In this document: one piece after another, positions 7,019-15,764 of the stretch
How positions within the stretch are numbered: the first letter of the stretch is position 1
Layout of the letters: every line of letters starts with the position of its first letter
Source of the DNA: Neptuniibacter sp048548695
GTDB lineage: Bacteria > Pseudomonadota > Gammaproteobacteria > Pseudomonadales > Balneatricaceae
DNA length: 24,611 bases
Reading direction: 5' to 3' (one strand)
Assembly: GCF_048548695.1 (NCBI RefSeq)
Contig: NZ_JBLYIF010000024.1
Position numbers and translations under genes: made by a program
Notes under the pieces: model-generated
The model's database searches: none
What the model was told of the DNA's origin: nothing
Seen by the model: the letters and a program-made list of their open reading frames with translations, nothing else

Positions 7019-7696
7019 TCAGGAACGAAATAATCGTGTGTATTGGGTTTCATGCCGGGCACTGGCAATCGCCAGCCCGGGCAGACTGGCACCTACCTGA
7101 TCAATACTGATATCAGCAGACCGGGTAAGCACCTCGGTTAAACAGGGCTGTAACTGCACCAACAGGTGCTGTGCCTGGGTTTGCCCCAAAGGCACTAATT
7201 TAGTCGCTGCCGCCACCTGGTTTTCCAGCCATGACCAGAGCAGCCCCAAGGCTGCTGCTTGCGGTGTCAGTTGCCAGCGCTGCGCTACTAGGGCAAACAA
7301 CACCACAAAGCTTATTGGCTGGCCCACAGGCCAAGGCAAATTCTCTCCCAACTGGCGCAGCAAGCGGGCCAGAGCTTCACCCATGGCGGCATCCGTTAGA
7401 TGCAGTTCACGGGTTTCGCGACACGCCAGGGCCAGTTGATTGAGCGTGCAGATCATTGCCAGATCATCAGCAGCGGAGGCCTGCATAGTATCGCGCAATA
7501 GCGGCAGATCAGTGCAGGCCAGGCTGTATAACAGTTGATCTTCAATCCAGTCTTTGACTGATTCTGCATCAGTGATCCAGCCCACTTCGATGGCATACTC
7601 CAGCCCCTGGGAAAAGGCATAACCACCCACAGGAAGGCTGACACTGCTCAGTTGCAGTAGCCGCAATAGGCTCTGATCAGTGGTGGTGATGTCCAT
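7019..7696 (-). CDS. ureF: Urease accessory protein UreF
   Basis: This 225-residue protein is the helical UreF scaffold, recognised by LSSVSLPVGGYAFSQGLE near the N-terminus (16-33). UreF bridges UreD and UreG and acts in GTP-dependent activation of urease. The start was placed at ATG 7696, inside the 3' end of ureE (20-base overlap), because AGGTG lies about 9 bases upstream; ATG 7702 is an alternative two codons earlier. A longer reading frame extending to 7891 overlaps ureE extensively and has no UreF character in its extra part. Codons are continuous and no damage is visible. Confidence 0.96.
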   Translation of the reverse strand: MDITTTDQSLLRLLQLSSVSLPVGGYAFSQGLEYAIEVGWITDAESVKDWIEDQLLYSLACTDLPLLRDTMQASAADDLAMICTLNQLALACRETRELHLTDAAMGEALARLLRQLGENLPWPVGQPISFVVLFALVAQRWQLTPQAAALGLLWSWLENQVAAATKLVPLGQTQAQHLLVQLQPCLTEVLTRSADISIDQVGASLPGLAIASARHETQYTRLFRS

Positions 7697-8120
7697 GGGC
7701 ATAAGCACCTGATTCTGGGGTAAACACCTGCTGCTGCAGCTCGGTTTGCAAGCCCAATAACTGCAGCATCTCCTCCAGCACATGATCGGGTTTGATACGT
7801 AACCAGCACTCACCGACCTGCAGTCGCACATGTCGGTTACCCAAGTGATAGCAGGCACGGGCAAAGGTCTGCCAGTCATCGCACCAGGCATGGGTGACGT
7901 CTTCTACAGCACCCGCCACCAAGAGATAACGACCACAGGTGGTTTTCAGATATTCCCCCACCTGCAATGGCTTACCACGATCGAGAAATACCCGTACCTC
8001 TTTCCCCTGCTCACTTTGCAGACGCAGTCGACCGCGATCACGCTGCTCATAGGTCAACACCACCCGGTCGGATACGGGTTGATGACAGTGGGTTCCAAGT
8101 CGCTCATATACTTCCAGCAT
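7677..8120 (-). CDS. ureE: Urease nickel metallochaperone UreE
   Basis: This is a 147-residue UreE: an N-terminal peptide-binding domain (MLEVYERLG...), then the metal-binding domain with YHLGNRHV (91-98, containing the expected His residues) and PDHVLEEML. The C-terminus is a short His tail, AHGHHHH (141-147), which binds additional nickel in this family; it is shorter than the tail of the Klebsiella protein. ATG 8120 was chosen over ATG 8141 because AGGAG is about 6 bases upstream and the longer form would run into ureC. It starts 8 bases after ureC stops and its 3' end overlaps ureF. Confidence 0.96.
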   Translation of the reverse strand: MLEVYERLGTHCHQPVSDRVVLTYEQRDRGRLRLQSEQGKEVRVFLDRGKPLQVGEYLKTTCGRYLLVAGAVEDVTHAWCDDWQTFARACYHLGNRHVRLQVGECWLRIKPDHVLEEMLQLLGLQTELQQQVFTPESGAYAHGHHHH

Positions 8121-8128
8121 AACCACTC

Positions 8129-9835
8129 CTAAAACAGGCAATACAGCTGAGCCAAAGGTAATTCAGTGGCCGGTTCACAAGTTAACAGCACACCATCTGC
8201 TCGCACCTCGTAGGTTTGCGGGTCGACAGTGATATTCGGCTGCCAGTCGTTGAGCAACATATCCGCCTTGGTCAGCTTGCGGGTGTTACAACAAGCGACC
8301 AGCCGTCGGCTTAGACCGAGTTTGTCAACGATTCCAGCATCCAATGCCGCCTGGGAAGTGATGGAAAAACTGGTCGCCGCCGCAGCCTTGCCCAGCGCAC
8401 CAAACATCGGACGATAGTGCACCGGCTGCGGTGTTGGGATAGACGCATTAGGATCGCCCATAGGCGCGGCGGCTATCATGCCGCCCTTGATAATCATGGC
8501 AGGTTTAATGCCAAAAAAGGCCGGTTTCCACAACACCAGATCAGCCAGTTTACCCGCTTCGATCGAGCCGACTTCATGGCCAATACCGTGGGTAATTGCT
8601 GGATTGATAGTGTATTTGGCAATGTAGCGTTTGGCCCGGAAATTATCACAGCCTCGCTGCTCATCTTCCTGCAATAAACCACGCTGTAGCTTCATCTTGT
8701 GCGCGGTCTGCCAGGTACGAGTGACAACTTCACCCACCCGACCCATCGCCTGAGAATCGGAGGCAATCATGCTGAAGGCCCCGAGATCATGCAGGATATC
8801 TTCCGCCGCGATCGTTTCTTTACGAATACGCGAATCGGCAAATGCCACATCCTCAGGAATCGAACTGTCCAGATGATGACATACCATCAGCATATCCAAG
8901 TGTTCATCTACCGTATTGCCGGTGTAGGGCCGGGTCGGATTGGTGGATGATGGCAGTACATTAGCTTCGGCACAGGCTTTGATAATATCCGGTGCGTGGC
9001 CACCCCCCGCACCTTCGGTGTGGTAGGTATGGATCACGCGGCCATCAAACGCGGCCAGAGTGTCATCCACAAAACCGGATTCATTGAGGGTGTCAGTATG
9101 GATAGCTACCTGGACATCATATTTATCGGCCACCGTCAGGCAGTTGTCGATGGACGCCGGAGTGGTACCCCAATCCTCATGCAGTTTCAAACCACAGGCA
9201 CCTGCCTGTAACTGCTCTTCCAGTGATTCTGGCAGACTGGCATTGCCCTTACCGAGAAAGCCCAAGTTCATCGGCATCTGGTCCGTTGCCTGCAGCATCT
9301 TACCGATATACCAGGGACCGGGGGTACAGGTGGTGGCATTGGTGCCAGTCGCAGGACCGGTACCACCACCGATCATGGTGGTGACACCTGACATCAATGC
9401 CTCTTCAATTTGTTGCGGGCAGATGAAATGAATATGCGCATCGATGCCGCCAGCGGTCAGAATAGAGCCCTCCCCGGCAATCACTTCAGTGCCGGGGCCA
9501 ATGACAATATCCACACCGTCCTGAGTATCCGGATTGCCGGCTTTACCCAGCCGTTCAATACGGCCATCACGCACTGCCACATCGGCTTTCACAATGCCCC
9601 AATAATCCAACACCAGAGCATTGGTAATCACCAGGTCTACTGCAATATCATTGGTAGCCTGACTCTGGCCCATGCCATCACGGATCACCTTGCCGCCACC
9701 AAACTTGACCTCATCACCGTAACGGGTGAAATCTTTTTCCACTTCAATCCACAGCTCGGTATCCCCCAATCGCACCCGGTCGCCGGTGGTGGGGCCAAAC
9801 ATCTGCGCATAGGTAGTACGGTCCATTTTACTCAT
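8129..9835 (-). CDS. ureC: Urease alpha subunit UreC
   Basis: This 568-residue catalytic subunit hydrolyses urea to ammonia and carbamate. All active-site residues are present at the positions known from the Klebsiella enzyme: nickel ligands His134 and His136 (DAHIHF), carbamylated bridging Lys217 (GLKLHEDWG), His246, His272 and Asp360, with flap Cys319 and catalytic His320 in MVCHHLD. The agreement supports ATG 9835 as the start, which also overlaps the ureB stop as ATGA; ATG 9826 is an alternative. With UreA and UreB it forms the cytoplasmic (alpha-beta-gamma)3 urease. Nothing suggests inactivation. Confidence 0.99.
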   Translation of the reverse strand: MSKMDRTTYAQMFGPTTGDRVRLGDTELWIEVEKDFTRYGDEVKFGGGKVIRDGMGQSQATNDIAVDLVITNALVLDYWGIVKADVAVRDGRIERLGKAGNPDTQDGVDIVIGPGTEVIAGEGSILTAGGIDAHIHFICPQQIEEALMSGVTTMIGGGTGPATGTNATTCTPGPWYIGKMLQATDQMPMNLGFLGKGNASLPESLEEQLQAGACGLKLHEDWGTTPASIDNCLTVADKYDVQVAIHTDTLNESGFVDDTLAAFDGRVIHTYHTEGAGGGHAPDIIKACAEANVLPSSTNPTRPYTGNTVDEHLDMLMVCHHLDSSIPEDVAFADSRIRKETIAAEDILHDLGAFSMIASDSQAMGRVGEVVTRTWQTAHKMKLQRGLLQEDEQRGCDNFRAKRYIAKYTINPAITHGIGHEVGSIEAGKLADLVLWKPAFFGIKPAMIIKGGMIAAAPMGDPNASIPTPQPVHYRPMFGALGKAAAATSFSITSQAALDAGIVDKLGLSRRLVACCNTRKLTKADMLLNDWQPNITVDPQTYEVRADGVLLTCEPATELPLAQLYCLF

Positions 9836-10149
9836 GGTTTATCTCCCAGTGGTCCCATAACCGCACCACGAAAACCATATATCGTGCGGGTTCCAGCATA
9901 GGCTACCAGTTCAACCTCACGGGACTGACCCGGCTCAAAGCGGACTGCCGTGCCTGAGGCAATGTTCAGCCGAAAGCCACGTGCTGCCAGGCGGTCAAAT
10001 TGCAGAGCCGGATTCACTTCATAAAAATGATAATGCGAACCCACCTGAACCGGACGGTCACCGCTGTTTTCCACCTGCAGGGTGATGGTCTGACGTCCAC
10101 TATTGAGTTCGATATCACCATCAGCAACCTGAATCTCTCCTGGAATCAT
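9832..10149 (-). CDS. ureB: Urease beta subunit UreB
   Basis: This 105-residue urease beta subunit begins MIPGEIQVADGDIELN and contains the family signature VGSHYHFYEVNPAL (37-50) and YGFRGAVMGPLG near its end. It is a structural subunit with no catalytic residues. ATG 10149 was chosen because AGGAG precedes it and family members begin MIPGE; a longer frame to 10200 would overlap ureA. The stop overlaps the ureC start by four bases, so translation is likely coupled. As in most bacteria, beta and gamma subunits are separate genes, not fused. Confidence 0.98.
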   Translation of the reverse strand: MIPGEIQVADGDIELNSGRQTITLQVENSGDRPVQVGSHYHFYEVNPALQFDRLAARGFRLNIASGTAVRFEPGQSREVELVAYAGTRTIYGFRGAVMGPLGDKP

Positions 10150-10159
10150 TTTCTGCTCC

Positions 10160-10462
10160 TCAGCTAATCGGGTTATGCACAGTGACCAGTTTGGTGCCAT
10201 CGGGGAAGGTAGCCTCCACCTGGACTTCGTGGATCAGCTCCGGCACACCGTCCATCACCTGATCCGCAGACAGCAGACTTTTGCCATAACTCATCAGCTC
10301 AGCAACCGTCTTACCATCCCGCGCACCTTCAATAATTTCCATGGTGATATAGGCGACCGCTTCCGGATAATTCAGTTTTAAGCCGCGGTTTAACCGCCGC
10401 TCCGCCAGCAACGCTGCGGTGAACACCAGCAGCTTATCTTTCTCTCTTGGTAACAATTCCAT
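10160..10462 (-). CDS. ureA: Urease gamma subunit UreA
   Basis: This 100-residue protein is a standard-length urease gamma subunit: MELLPREKDKLLVFTAALLA, the signature LKLNYPEAVAYIT and the C-terminal EATFPDGTKLVTVHNPI. ATG 10462 was chosen because the family starts MELxPREKDKL and GAGG lies at suitable spacing; an in-frame ATG at 10519 would intrude on ureD. It follows ureD by 31 bases and precedes ureB by 10. The subunit is structural and helps assemble the trimer of heterotrimers. Confidence 0.98.
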   Translation of the reverse strand: MELLPREKDKLLVFTAALLAERRLNRGLKLNYPEAVAYITMEIIEGARDGKTVAELMSYGKSLLSADQVMDGVPELIHEVQVEATFPDGTKLVTVHNPIS

Positions 10463-10493
10463 TCGCTCTACCTCATAACGGATAGCACTCGGC

Positions 10494-11369
10494 TCAGGTA
10501 GCCCATATACGAGGGGCACACGCCGGGCGTTCTAATAATTCTGGTCGTAGTTGTTGCCAGCAGGCAGTAAATAGCCGACGAGCCTGCTCTGCGCCCGGGC
10601 CAAGATATCGAATCAACAGGCAGTTATGCAGCTCAGTCACCGCAGCCATGGCCGGCAGGTCCAGACTGGCACAGCAGTCACGTAATGCCTCTAGCAAGGC
10701 GTCGGGCACCGCGTTAAAGGGTCCGGCAAACATCAACCCGCTCACCGGCTGCCCCGCCAGGCCAGCGTGACTGTGTAACAAATGCAGGTTGTCATCGTTA
10801 AGGCGCAGGGTTTCGCGTAGCAAGGGTTTACCTGCCAGGCGACATTCAAACTGCTGTTGCAAGGCGCCGGAAACAAAGGGTTGCCGACTTGCCGGCAGGC
10901 CCAGGCAGGTCACTTCCCAACTCACGCAACGGGCCCCCTGCTCCAGTTCAATCAGCGTGTTTAGCTGAGTATGCGCACCACTGTAGATAATGGTTTCCTG
11001 TGGTAGCCACTCCAGCGAAGCACCTTCAGCCACGTGCAGACTGATCTGCTGTTGCTGTAAGCATTTATCCGCCCGAGCCCGGTATACCCTGCCCGCACCG
11101 GGCGTCGTAATCAGTGCCTGACTGTTGGCTTCCATAGCCACGCTAATCTGCAGATGATCACCTGAGACAATGCCACCGGGAGGGTGTAGCAAATAGACGT
11201 GTGCCAGGTTTCTGCCTTCCGGATAGAAGGGTTTTTGCACATACAGCGGACCCTTATGGCGATTCTGGTGCAGCACCACACCCCGCCCGGTCAAGCGAAA
11301 GCCCAATTCCAGCTCCGCTTGCCAAGTCGCCGGTGCCGGCACTGCCTCGGGCAAAACCCGACTGTTCAT
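10494..11369 (-). CDS. ureD: Urease accessory protein UreD (UreH)
   Basis: This 291-residue accessory protein carries the UreD signatures HPPGGIVSGD (62-71), TTPGAGRVYR (88-97) and WLPQETI (121-127). UreD binds apo-urease directly and, with UreF and UreG, forms the activation complex that inserts two nickel ions. It begins 9 bases after urtE stops, with AAGGGG upstream, so transporter and urease genes are one transcription unit. Length and motifs are normal. Family members diverge in the C-terminal half, and this one shows no obvious truncation. Confidence 0.97.
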   Translation of the reverse strand: MNSRVLPEAVPAPATWQAELELGFRLTGRGVVLHQNRHKGPLYVQKPFYPEGRNLAHVYLLHPPGGIVSGDHLQISVAMEANSQALITTPGAGRVYRARADKCLQQQQISLHVAEGASLEWLPQETIIYSGAHTQLNTLIELEQGARCVSWEVTCLGLPASRQPFVSGALQQQFECRLAGKPLLRETLRLNDDNLHLLHSHAGLAGQPVSGLMFAGPFNAVPDALLEALRDCCASLDLPAMAAVTELHNCLLIRYLGPGAEQARRLFTACWQQLRPELLERPACAPRIWAT

Positions 11370-11378
11370 AAACGCCCC

Positions 11379-12074
11379 TTACACTGCCAGATATTGACGA
11401 ATGAGCTGGTCACTGAGTTGATCCATCGTGTCACTTGCCACTACCCGCCCTTTTTCCATAAGGCGAAACTCCTGCCCAACACGACGGGCAAAACCTAATT
11501 TTTGTTCTACCAGCACCACAGTCAGCCCCTCTTCCTGATTGAGTTTCAGAATCACATCACCAATTTGTTTAACAATGTTAGGTTGAATTCCTTCATTCGG
11601 CTCGTCCAGGATCAAGACCTTTGGCTCAATCACCAGCGCCCGACCAATGGCAAGCTGTTGCTGCTGCCCGCCCGACAGGTCACCACCACGCCGGTGTAAC
11701 ATGTCATGCAGTACAGGAAACAGCTCAAACACCTTCTCGGGAATGGTTTTGCTGCCATCTTGACGGATCGGCAAACCAATACGCAGGTTTTCTTCCACCG
11801 TCAGCAACGGGAAAATATCCCGACCCTGCGGTACATACCCTATACCCAGACGGGGACGGCTTTCCGCCGGTCGGTTATGCAGTTTTTCACCCTGCAACAG
11901 GATTTCACCGCTGCTGATGGGCAACAACCCCATCAGGCATTTTAAGAGCGTGGTTTTACCTACCCCATTGCGCCCCATGATGCAGGTACAGCTGCCCTGC
12001 TCAATCTGCAGATCCAGATCCCAGAGTATCTGGGTACCGCCATACAACTGGTTAACCTGATTTATGGCAATCAA
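11379..12074 (-). CDS. urtE: Urea ABC transporter ATP-binding subunit UrtE (TTG start)
   Basis: This 231-residue LivF-type ATPase has Walker A GRNGVGKTT (34-42), signature LSGGQ (133-137), Walker B VLILDEP (153-159) and a Gln at the usual H-loop position (LVEQKLGF), normal for the LivF/UrtE group. The start codon is TTG at 12072-12074, overlapping the urtD stop as TTGA. The preceding GGGGGAAGAG, which encodes the last residues of UrtD, is a strong ribosome site. With UrtD it energises the UrtBC channel. The order urtABCDE followed directly by ureD fixes the substrate as urea, rather than branched amino acids. Confidence 0.96.
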   Translation of the reverse strand: MIAINQVNQLYGGTQILWDLDLQIEQGSCTCIMGRNGVGKTTLLKCLMGLLPISSGEILLQGEKLHNRPAESRPRLGIGYVPQGRDIFPLLTVEENLRIGLPIRQDGSKTIPEKVFELFPVLHDMLHRRGGDLSGGQQQQLAIGRALVIEPKVLILDEPNEGIQPNIVKQIGDVILKLNQEEGLTVVLVEQKLGFARRVGQEFRLMEKGRVVASDTMDQLSDQLIRQYLAV

Positions 12075-12904
12075 TGCTCTTCCCCCAAATACACTTCAAT
12101 CACATCCGGATGGTTCTGCACCTGATCCATGCTGCCTTCAGCCAGTACACTGCCCTGATGCAACACAGTCACGGTACGCGCAATACTGCGAACAAATTCC
12201 ATATCATGCTCCACCACGATCACAGTATGATCGCCCGCCAATGAAGTCAGCAGCTCGGCCGTGCGTTCGGTTTCCTGCGCAGTCATACCTGCAACCGGCT
12301 CATCCACCAGCAGCAGACGCGGATTGGACACCAGCAGCATGCCAATCTCCAACCACTGTTTCTGACCATGGGACAGCGCCCCAGCCAGCATGAAACGTTG
12401 TTCCTTCAGCCCAACGATCTCCAGTACCTCTTCGATACGCGTGATCTGAGTAGGCGTTAAGCGTGCCATCAGATTAAACAGAATCTGTTTGTTGGCTTTC
12501 AGCGCCAGCTCCAGATTATCCATCACAGTATGTGCTTCAAATACCGTAGGTTTCTGGAACTTACGCCCGATCCCCAACTGGGCGATCTCCGCTTCATCTT
12601 TTTCCAGCAGATTAATGGTTTGACCGAAATACACTGTGCCAGAATCACACTGGGTTTTGCCGGTGATCACATCCATCAACGTGGTTTTACCAGCACCGTT
12701 GGCGCCGATCAGACAACGCAACTCACCATCGTTGATATACAGGTTCAAGTCATTTAGCGCCTTAAAACCATCAAAACTCAGGTTCAGTCCCTCAACGTAG
12801 AGCAGCACCTGTTTCGATACATCAACCTCAGCAACTTTAGGCACCAGAAAGGGCCATACCTGGTCCCGGTTGAATATTTCGCGGGCATCATCCAGCGTAC
12901 TCAT
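12071..12904 (-). CDS. urtD: Urea ABC transporter ATP-binding subunit UrtD
   Basis: This 277-residue LivG-type ATPase has Walker A GANGAGKTT (67-75), ABC signature in the variant form LSHGQ (177-181), Walker B LLLVDEP (197-203) and H-loop His233 (VVEHDM). LSHGQ in place of LSGGQ is, as I recall, typical of UrtD. An N-terminal extension of about 35 residues precedes the ABC fold. Start and stop overlap urtC and urtE by four bases each, indicating coupled translation of the complex. Confidence 0.97.
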   Translation of the reverse strand: MSTLDDAREIFNRDQVWPFLVPKVAEVDVSKQVLLYVEGLNLSFDGFKALNDLNLYINDGELRCLIGANGAGKTTLMDVITGKTQCDSGTVYFGQTINLLEKDEAEIAQLGIGRKFQKPTVFEAHTVMDNLELALKANKQILFNLMARLTPTQITRIEEVLEIVGLKEQRFMLAGALSHGQKQWLEIGMLLVSNPRLLLVDEPVAGMTAQETERTAELLTSLAGDHTVIVVEHDMEFVRSIARTVTVLHQGSVLAEGSMDQVQNHPDVIEVYLGEEH

Positions 12905-14046
12905 GTATTGCCCTCCTGTTTCAGTTCTGGCTTGGTATCTGCCTGTTTTGACTTACGCTGACCAAACAGCCCCACCAGACCTTTAGGCAGAAACAGGGTC
13001 ACCAGGACAAACAATGCCCCCAGCGCAAACAGCCAGCCTTCCGGCATAATGGCAGTAAAACGGGTCTTGGCGTAGTTGACCAGCAAGGCACCAATCACAG
13101 CACCAATCAGTGTGCCCCGGCCACCTACTGCTACCCACACCACAATCTCAATGGAGTTAATTGGTGAAAATTCACCCGGATTTATAATGCCGACCTGAGG
13201 TACATAGAGGGCGCCGGCAACCGCAGCAATCATGGCTGAATAAACGAATAACCAGACCTTATAACGTTCAGTGTGATAACCAATAAAACGGGCCCGGGAT
13301 TCACCATCACGAATTGCCACCACCACCTTGCCGAAGCGTGAACGTAAAATAAATTTACTGGTAATAAAGATCAGAGCCAGCATCAGGGCGGTGATCATAA
13401 ACAGCACCACCCGAGTGGTGTCCGACTGCAGATCAAAGCCGAGAATATCTTTGAAATCAGTCAGGCCATTGTTGCCACCAAACCCCATTTCGTTGCGGAA
13501 AAACGCCAGCATCAGAGCATAGGTCAAGGCCTGGGTCATAATCGACAGATACACACCGGTCACACGGGAGCGGAACGCCAGCCAGCCAAAAACAAATGCC
13601 AGAATACCCGGAATCAGCAGCACCATGATCATGGCAAACCAGAACTGATCCATACCCTGCCAGTACCAGGGTACTTCAGCCCAATTGAGAAACACCATGA
13701 AATCAGGCAAGTCGGGATTACCATACACACCCCGATCGCCAATCTGGCGCATCAAGTACATGCCCATGGCATAACCACCCAGCGCAAAAAATGCCCCGTG
13801 GCCAAGACTCAGAATGCCGCAATAGCCCCAGATAATATCTACCGCCAGCGCCAGCATGGCATAGCAGAGATATTTACCCAGCAGCGTAATGCTGTAGGTG
13901 CTGACATGCAGTGCAGAATCTACCGGCAACAACAGGTTCGCCATTGACGCCAGAATAGTCAGCGCCCCCAGAATCACCACAAACGGCATGGTCGAACTAC
14001 CAGGCTGTTCGCGGCCGATAGAGAAGATTTTTTCGATCAGATTCAT
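12901..14046 (-). CDS. urtC: Urea ABC transporter permease UrtC
   Basis: This 381-residue LivM-type permease has about ten hydrophobic segments and the motif GYCGILSLGHGAFFALGGYAMG around residues 75-96, plus FIGYHTERYKVWLFVYSAMIAAVAGALY in the C-terminal half, characteristic of the LivM/UrtC group. A charged cytoplasmic tail closes the protein (QRKSKQADTKPELKQEGNT). It forms the membrane channel with UrtB. The start overlaps the urtB stop as ATGA and the stop overlaps urtD. No defects are visible. Confidence 0.97.
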   Translation of the reverse strand: MNLIEKIFSIGREQPGSSTMPFVVILGALTILASMANLLLPVDSALHVSTYSITLLGKYLCYAMLALAVDIIWGYCGILSLGHGAFFALGGYAMGMYLMRQIGDRGVYGNPDLPDFMVFLNWAEVPWYWQGMDQFWFAMIMVLLIPGILAFVFGWLAFRSRVTGVYLSIMTQALTYALMLAFFRNEMGFGGNNGLTDFKDILGFDLQSDTTRVVLFMITALMLALIFITSKFILRSRFGKVVVAIRDGESRARFIGYHTERYKVWLFVYSAMIAAVAGALYVPQVGIINPGEFSPINSIEIVVWVAVGGRGTLIGAVIGALLVNYAKTRFTAIMPEGWLFALGALFVLVTLFLPKGLVGLFGQRKSKQADTKPELKQEGNT

Positions 14047-15674
14047 TCCGCCGCTCTCCCTTTCTGCGGGAACAAGCCCTTAGGCCGCTTCTGGATAAAC
14101 AGGATGATAAACACCAATACCAGAATACTCGCCAGCACCGCACCGGTAACCGGCTCCAGGAACTTATTGGCGATCCCCAGTGAGAATGCCGCCACCAGCG
14201 TACCCAGCAGGTTGCCTACCCCACCAAATACCACCACCATAAAGGAGTCGATGATGTACGCCTGCCCCAGATTAGGCCCGACATTGGTTAACTGACTCAG
14301 GGCTACCCCGGCAATACCGGCAATACCTGAACCCAGGCCGAAGGTCAGTGCATCCACCCAGTCGGTGCGGATACCCATAGCTTTTGCCATATCCCGGTTC
14401 TGGGATACTGCGCGTACATTAAGACCAAGATTGGTCTTTTTCAGGATCAGTTGCAGCGCAAAAAACACCAACAGGGCGAACGCCAGAATATACAGCCGGT
14501 TCAGTGTCAGTGAGAGCACCGGATTGATCTCCAGTGAACCACTCATCCAGTCCGGCGTCGCCACCTGACGGTTCAGAGGTGAGAAAATGGTTCTGACCAG
14601 CTGTTGCAATATCAGACTGATACCAAACGTTGCCAGCAAGGTCTCCAAAGGTCGACCATGCAGATAGCGGATCACAAAGCGCTGAATCAGCATCCCCACG
14701 CCACCCGAGACAATAAATGCCAGCGGAATCGCGAGCCAAACCGAGTAATTGATCAACTCCGGCAGCAGTAACTGCACCACATAGGTGGTATACGCACCGA
14801 GCATGATCATCTCGCCATGGGCCATGTTGATAACGCCCATCACACCAAAGGTGATTGCCAGGCCAATAGCCGCCAGTAGCAGCACAGAACCTAAGCTCAG
14901 GCCAAAAAATAACTGATCAATAAAGGCATACATCTCGACCCGCTGCTCAAGCACAGCCAGTGCTTTTTTGGCTGCCGCCTGGACCGATAAATCCGATTTG
15001 TCTGCCGCGACTTCAGTCAGCAGTACCCTAACCTCGCCTTCCAGGCTGTCCTTCAGCACATCAATTGCAGCCAGGCGTTGTTCACTGTCCGTATCATTAC
15101 GCAGGCTGTTGATGGCCAGTGCCAGATCCATGGTTGCCTGAACTTCCGCCACAGTTTCCTGCTGGCGCAGCTCGCTGATGAGGGTAACCGTGTCCTGATC
15201 CAGGTCGGCTAACAACGAGCGGACTGCTTGAATCCTGCTATCCGGGTTTTCAGCACTGAGTTGAATACGGGCTATGGCACCACGCAGGTAACTGCGCAGC
15301 CGGTTGTTGACGCGAATTTTTGTAATGTCGCGACTGGCCATAGCAGGCATCGGTGTCCCAGTGAGGGCGTCCCGCAGGCTATCGTCATCGTTAACAATAA
15401 CCACCTGATCTGTCGCCTTAATGTAATACAAATTCGCATTCAGAAGGCTGCGGAACAGTGGCAGAATTCGCTCGCCACCGAGCCCTTCGAGTTGCTCTAG
15501 TATCGGTTGGGTTTGTCTGAGCTTGGCCTGAGTTAACTGCTGTAACAACCCCTCAACGGTTAACTCCGTTTCAACTGGGGTTTCAGTAGCTAAGGGCTCA
15601 TTTAAAACCGGCTCAGCAACCGCGGTTGTCGTCAGCAGCCACAGGCAGCAACAGAGAGAAATTAATGTTTTCAC
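14043..15674 (-). CDS. urtB: Urea ABC transporter permease UrtB with periplasmic N-terminal extension (GTG start)
   Basis: This 543-residue protein is much longer than LivH-type permeases. A signal peptide (KTLISLCCCLWLLTTTAVA) is followed by a periplasmic helical domain of about 220 residues (25-245), rich in short helices of HEAT-like look. The permease domain starts near 248 (FIDQLFFGLSLGSVLLLAAIG) and has the INMAHGEMIMLGAYTTYV motif. A long pre-domain is, as I recall, common in proteobacterial UrtB; its role is not known to me. The start is GTG 15672-15674 with GGAG about 8 bases upstream, after two hairpins that separate it from urtA. The stop overlaps urtC. Confidence 0.96.
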   Translation of the reverse strand: MKTLISLCCCLWLLTTTAVAEPVLNEPLATETPVETELTVEGLLQQLTQAKLRQTQPILEQLEGLGGERILPLFRSLLNANLYYIKATDQVVIVNDDDSLRDALTGTPMPAMASRDITKIRVNNRLRSYLRGAIARIQLSAENPDSRIQAVRSLLADLDQDTVTLISELRQQETVAEVQATMDLALAINSLRNDTDSEQRLAAIDVLKDSLEGEVRVLLTEVAADKSDLSVQAAAKKALAVLEQRVEMYAFIDQLFFGLSLGSVLLLAAIGLAITFGVMGVINMAHGEMIMLGAYTTYVVQLLLPELINYSVWLAIPLAFIVSGGVGMLIQRFVIRYLHGRPLETLLATFGISLILQQLVRTIFSPLNRQVATPDWMSGSLEINPVLSLTLNRLYILAFALLVFFALQLILKKTNLGLNVRAVSQNRDMAKAMGIRTDWVDALTFGLGSGIAGIAGVALSQLTNVGPNLGQAYIIDSFMVVVFGGVGNLLGTLVAAFSLGIANKFLEPVTGAVLASILVLVFIILFIQKRPKGLFPQKGRAAE

Positions 15675-15700
15675 TCAATCACTCCATTTGACTGATGTAA

Positions 15701-15755
15701 AGTGCGGTCGAACGACCGCACTGGGTAAGCGTTGGGGCTCCCCCCCGGAAGCCCC
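15701..15755 (-). terminator. Tandem hairpins between urtA and urtB (attenuator or mRNA-stabilising)
   Basis: Two stem-loops lie in the 90-base gap. The first after urtA pairs GGGGCT with AGCCCC (15734-15739 with 15750-15755) around a C/G-rich loop. The second is a perfect ten-base stem, AGTGCGGTCG (15701-15710) with CGACCGCACT (15713-15722), around a two-base AA spacer (four-base loop in practice). Neither is followed by a good U-tract on the minus strand, so partial termination or 3'-end protection of urtA mRNA is more likely than full termination. Confidence 0.55.
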
Positions 15756-15764
15756 GGCCTGCAA

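Noticed and set aside
7697..7891. N-terminal extension of the ureF frame
   Set aside because: The extra residues overlap ureE in another frame and do not resemble UreF; ATG 7696 has the better ribosome site and gives normal length.
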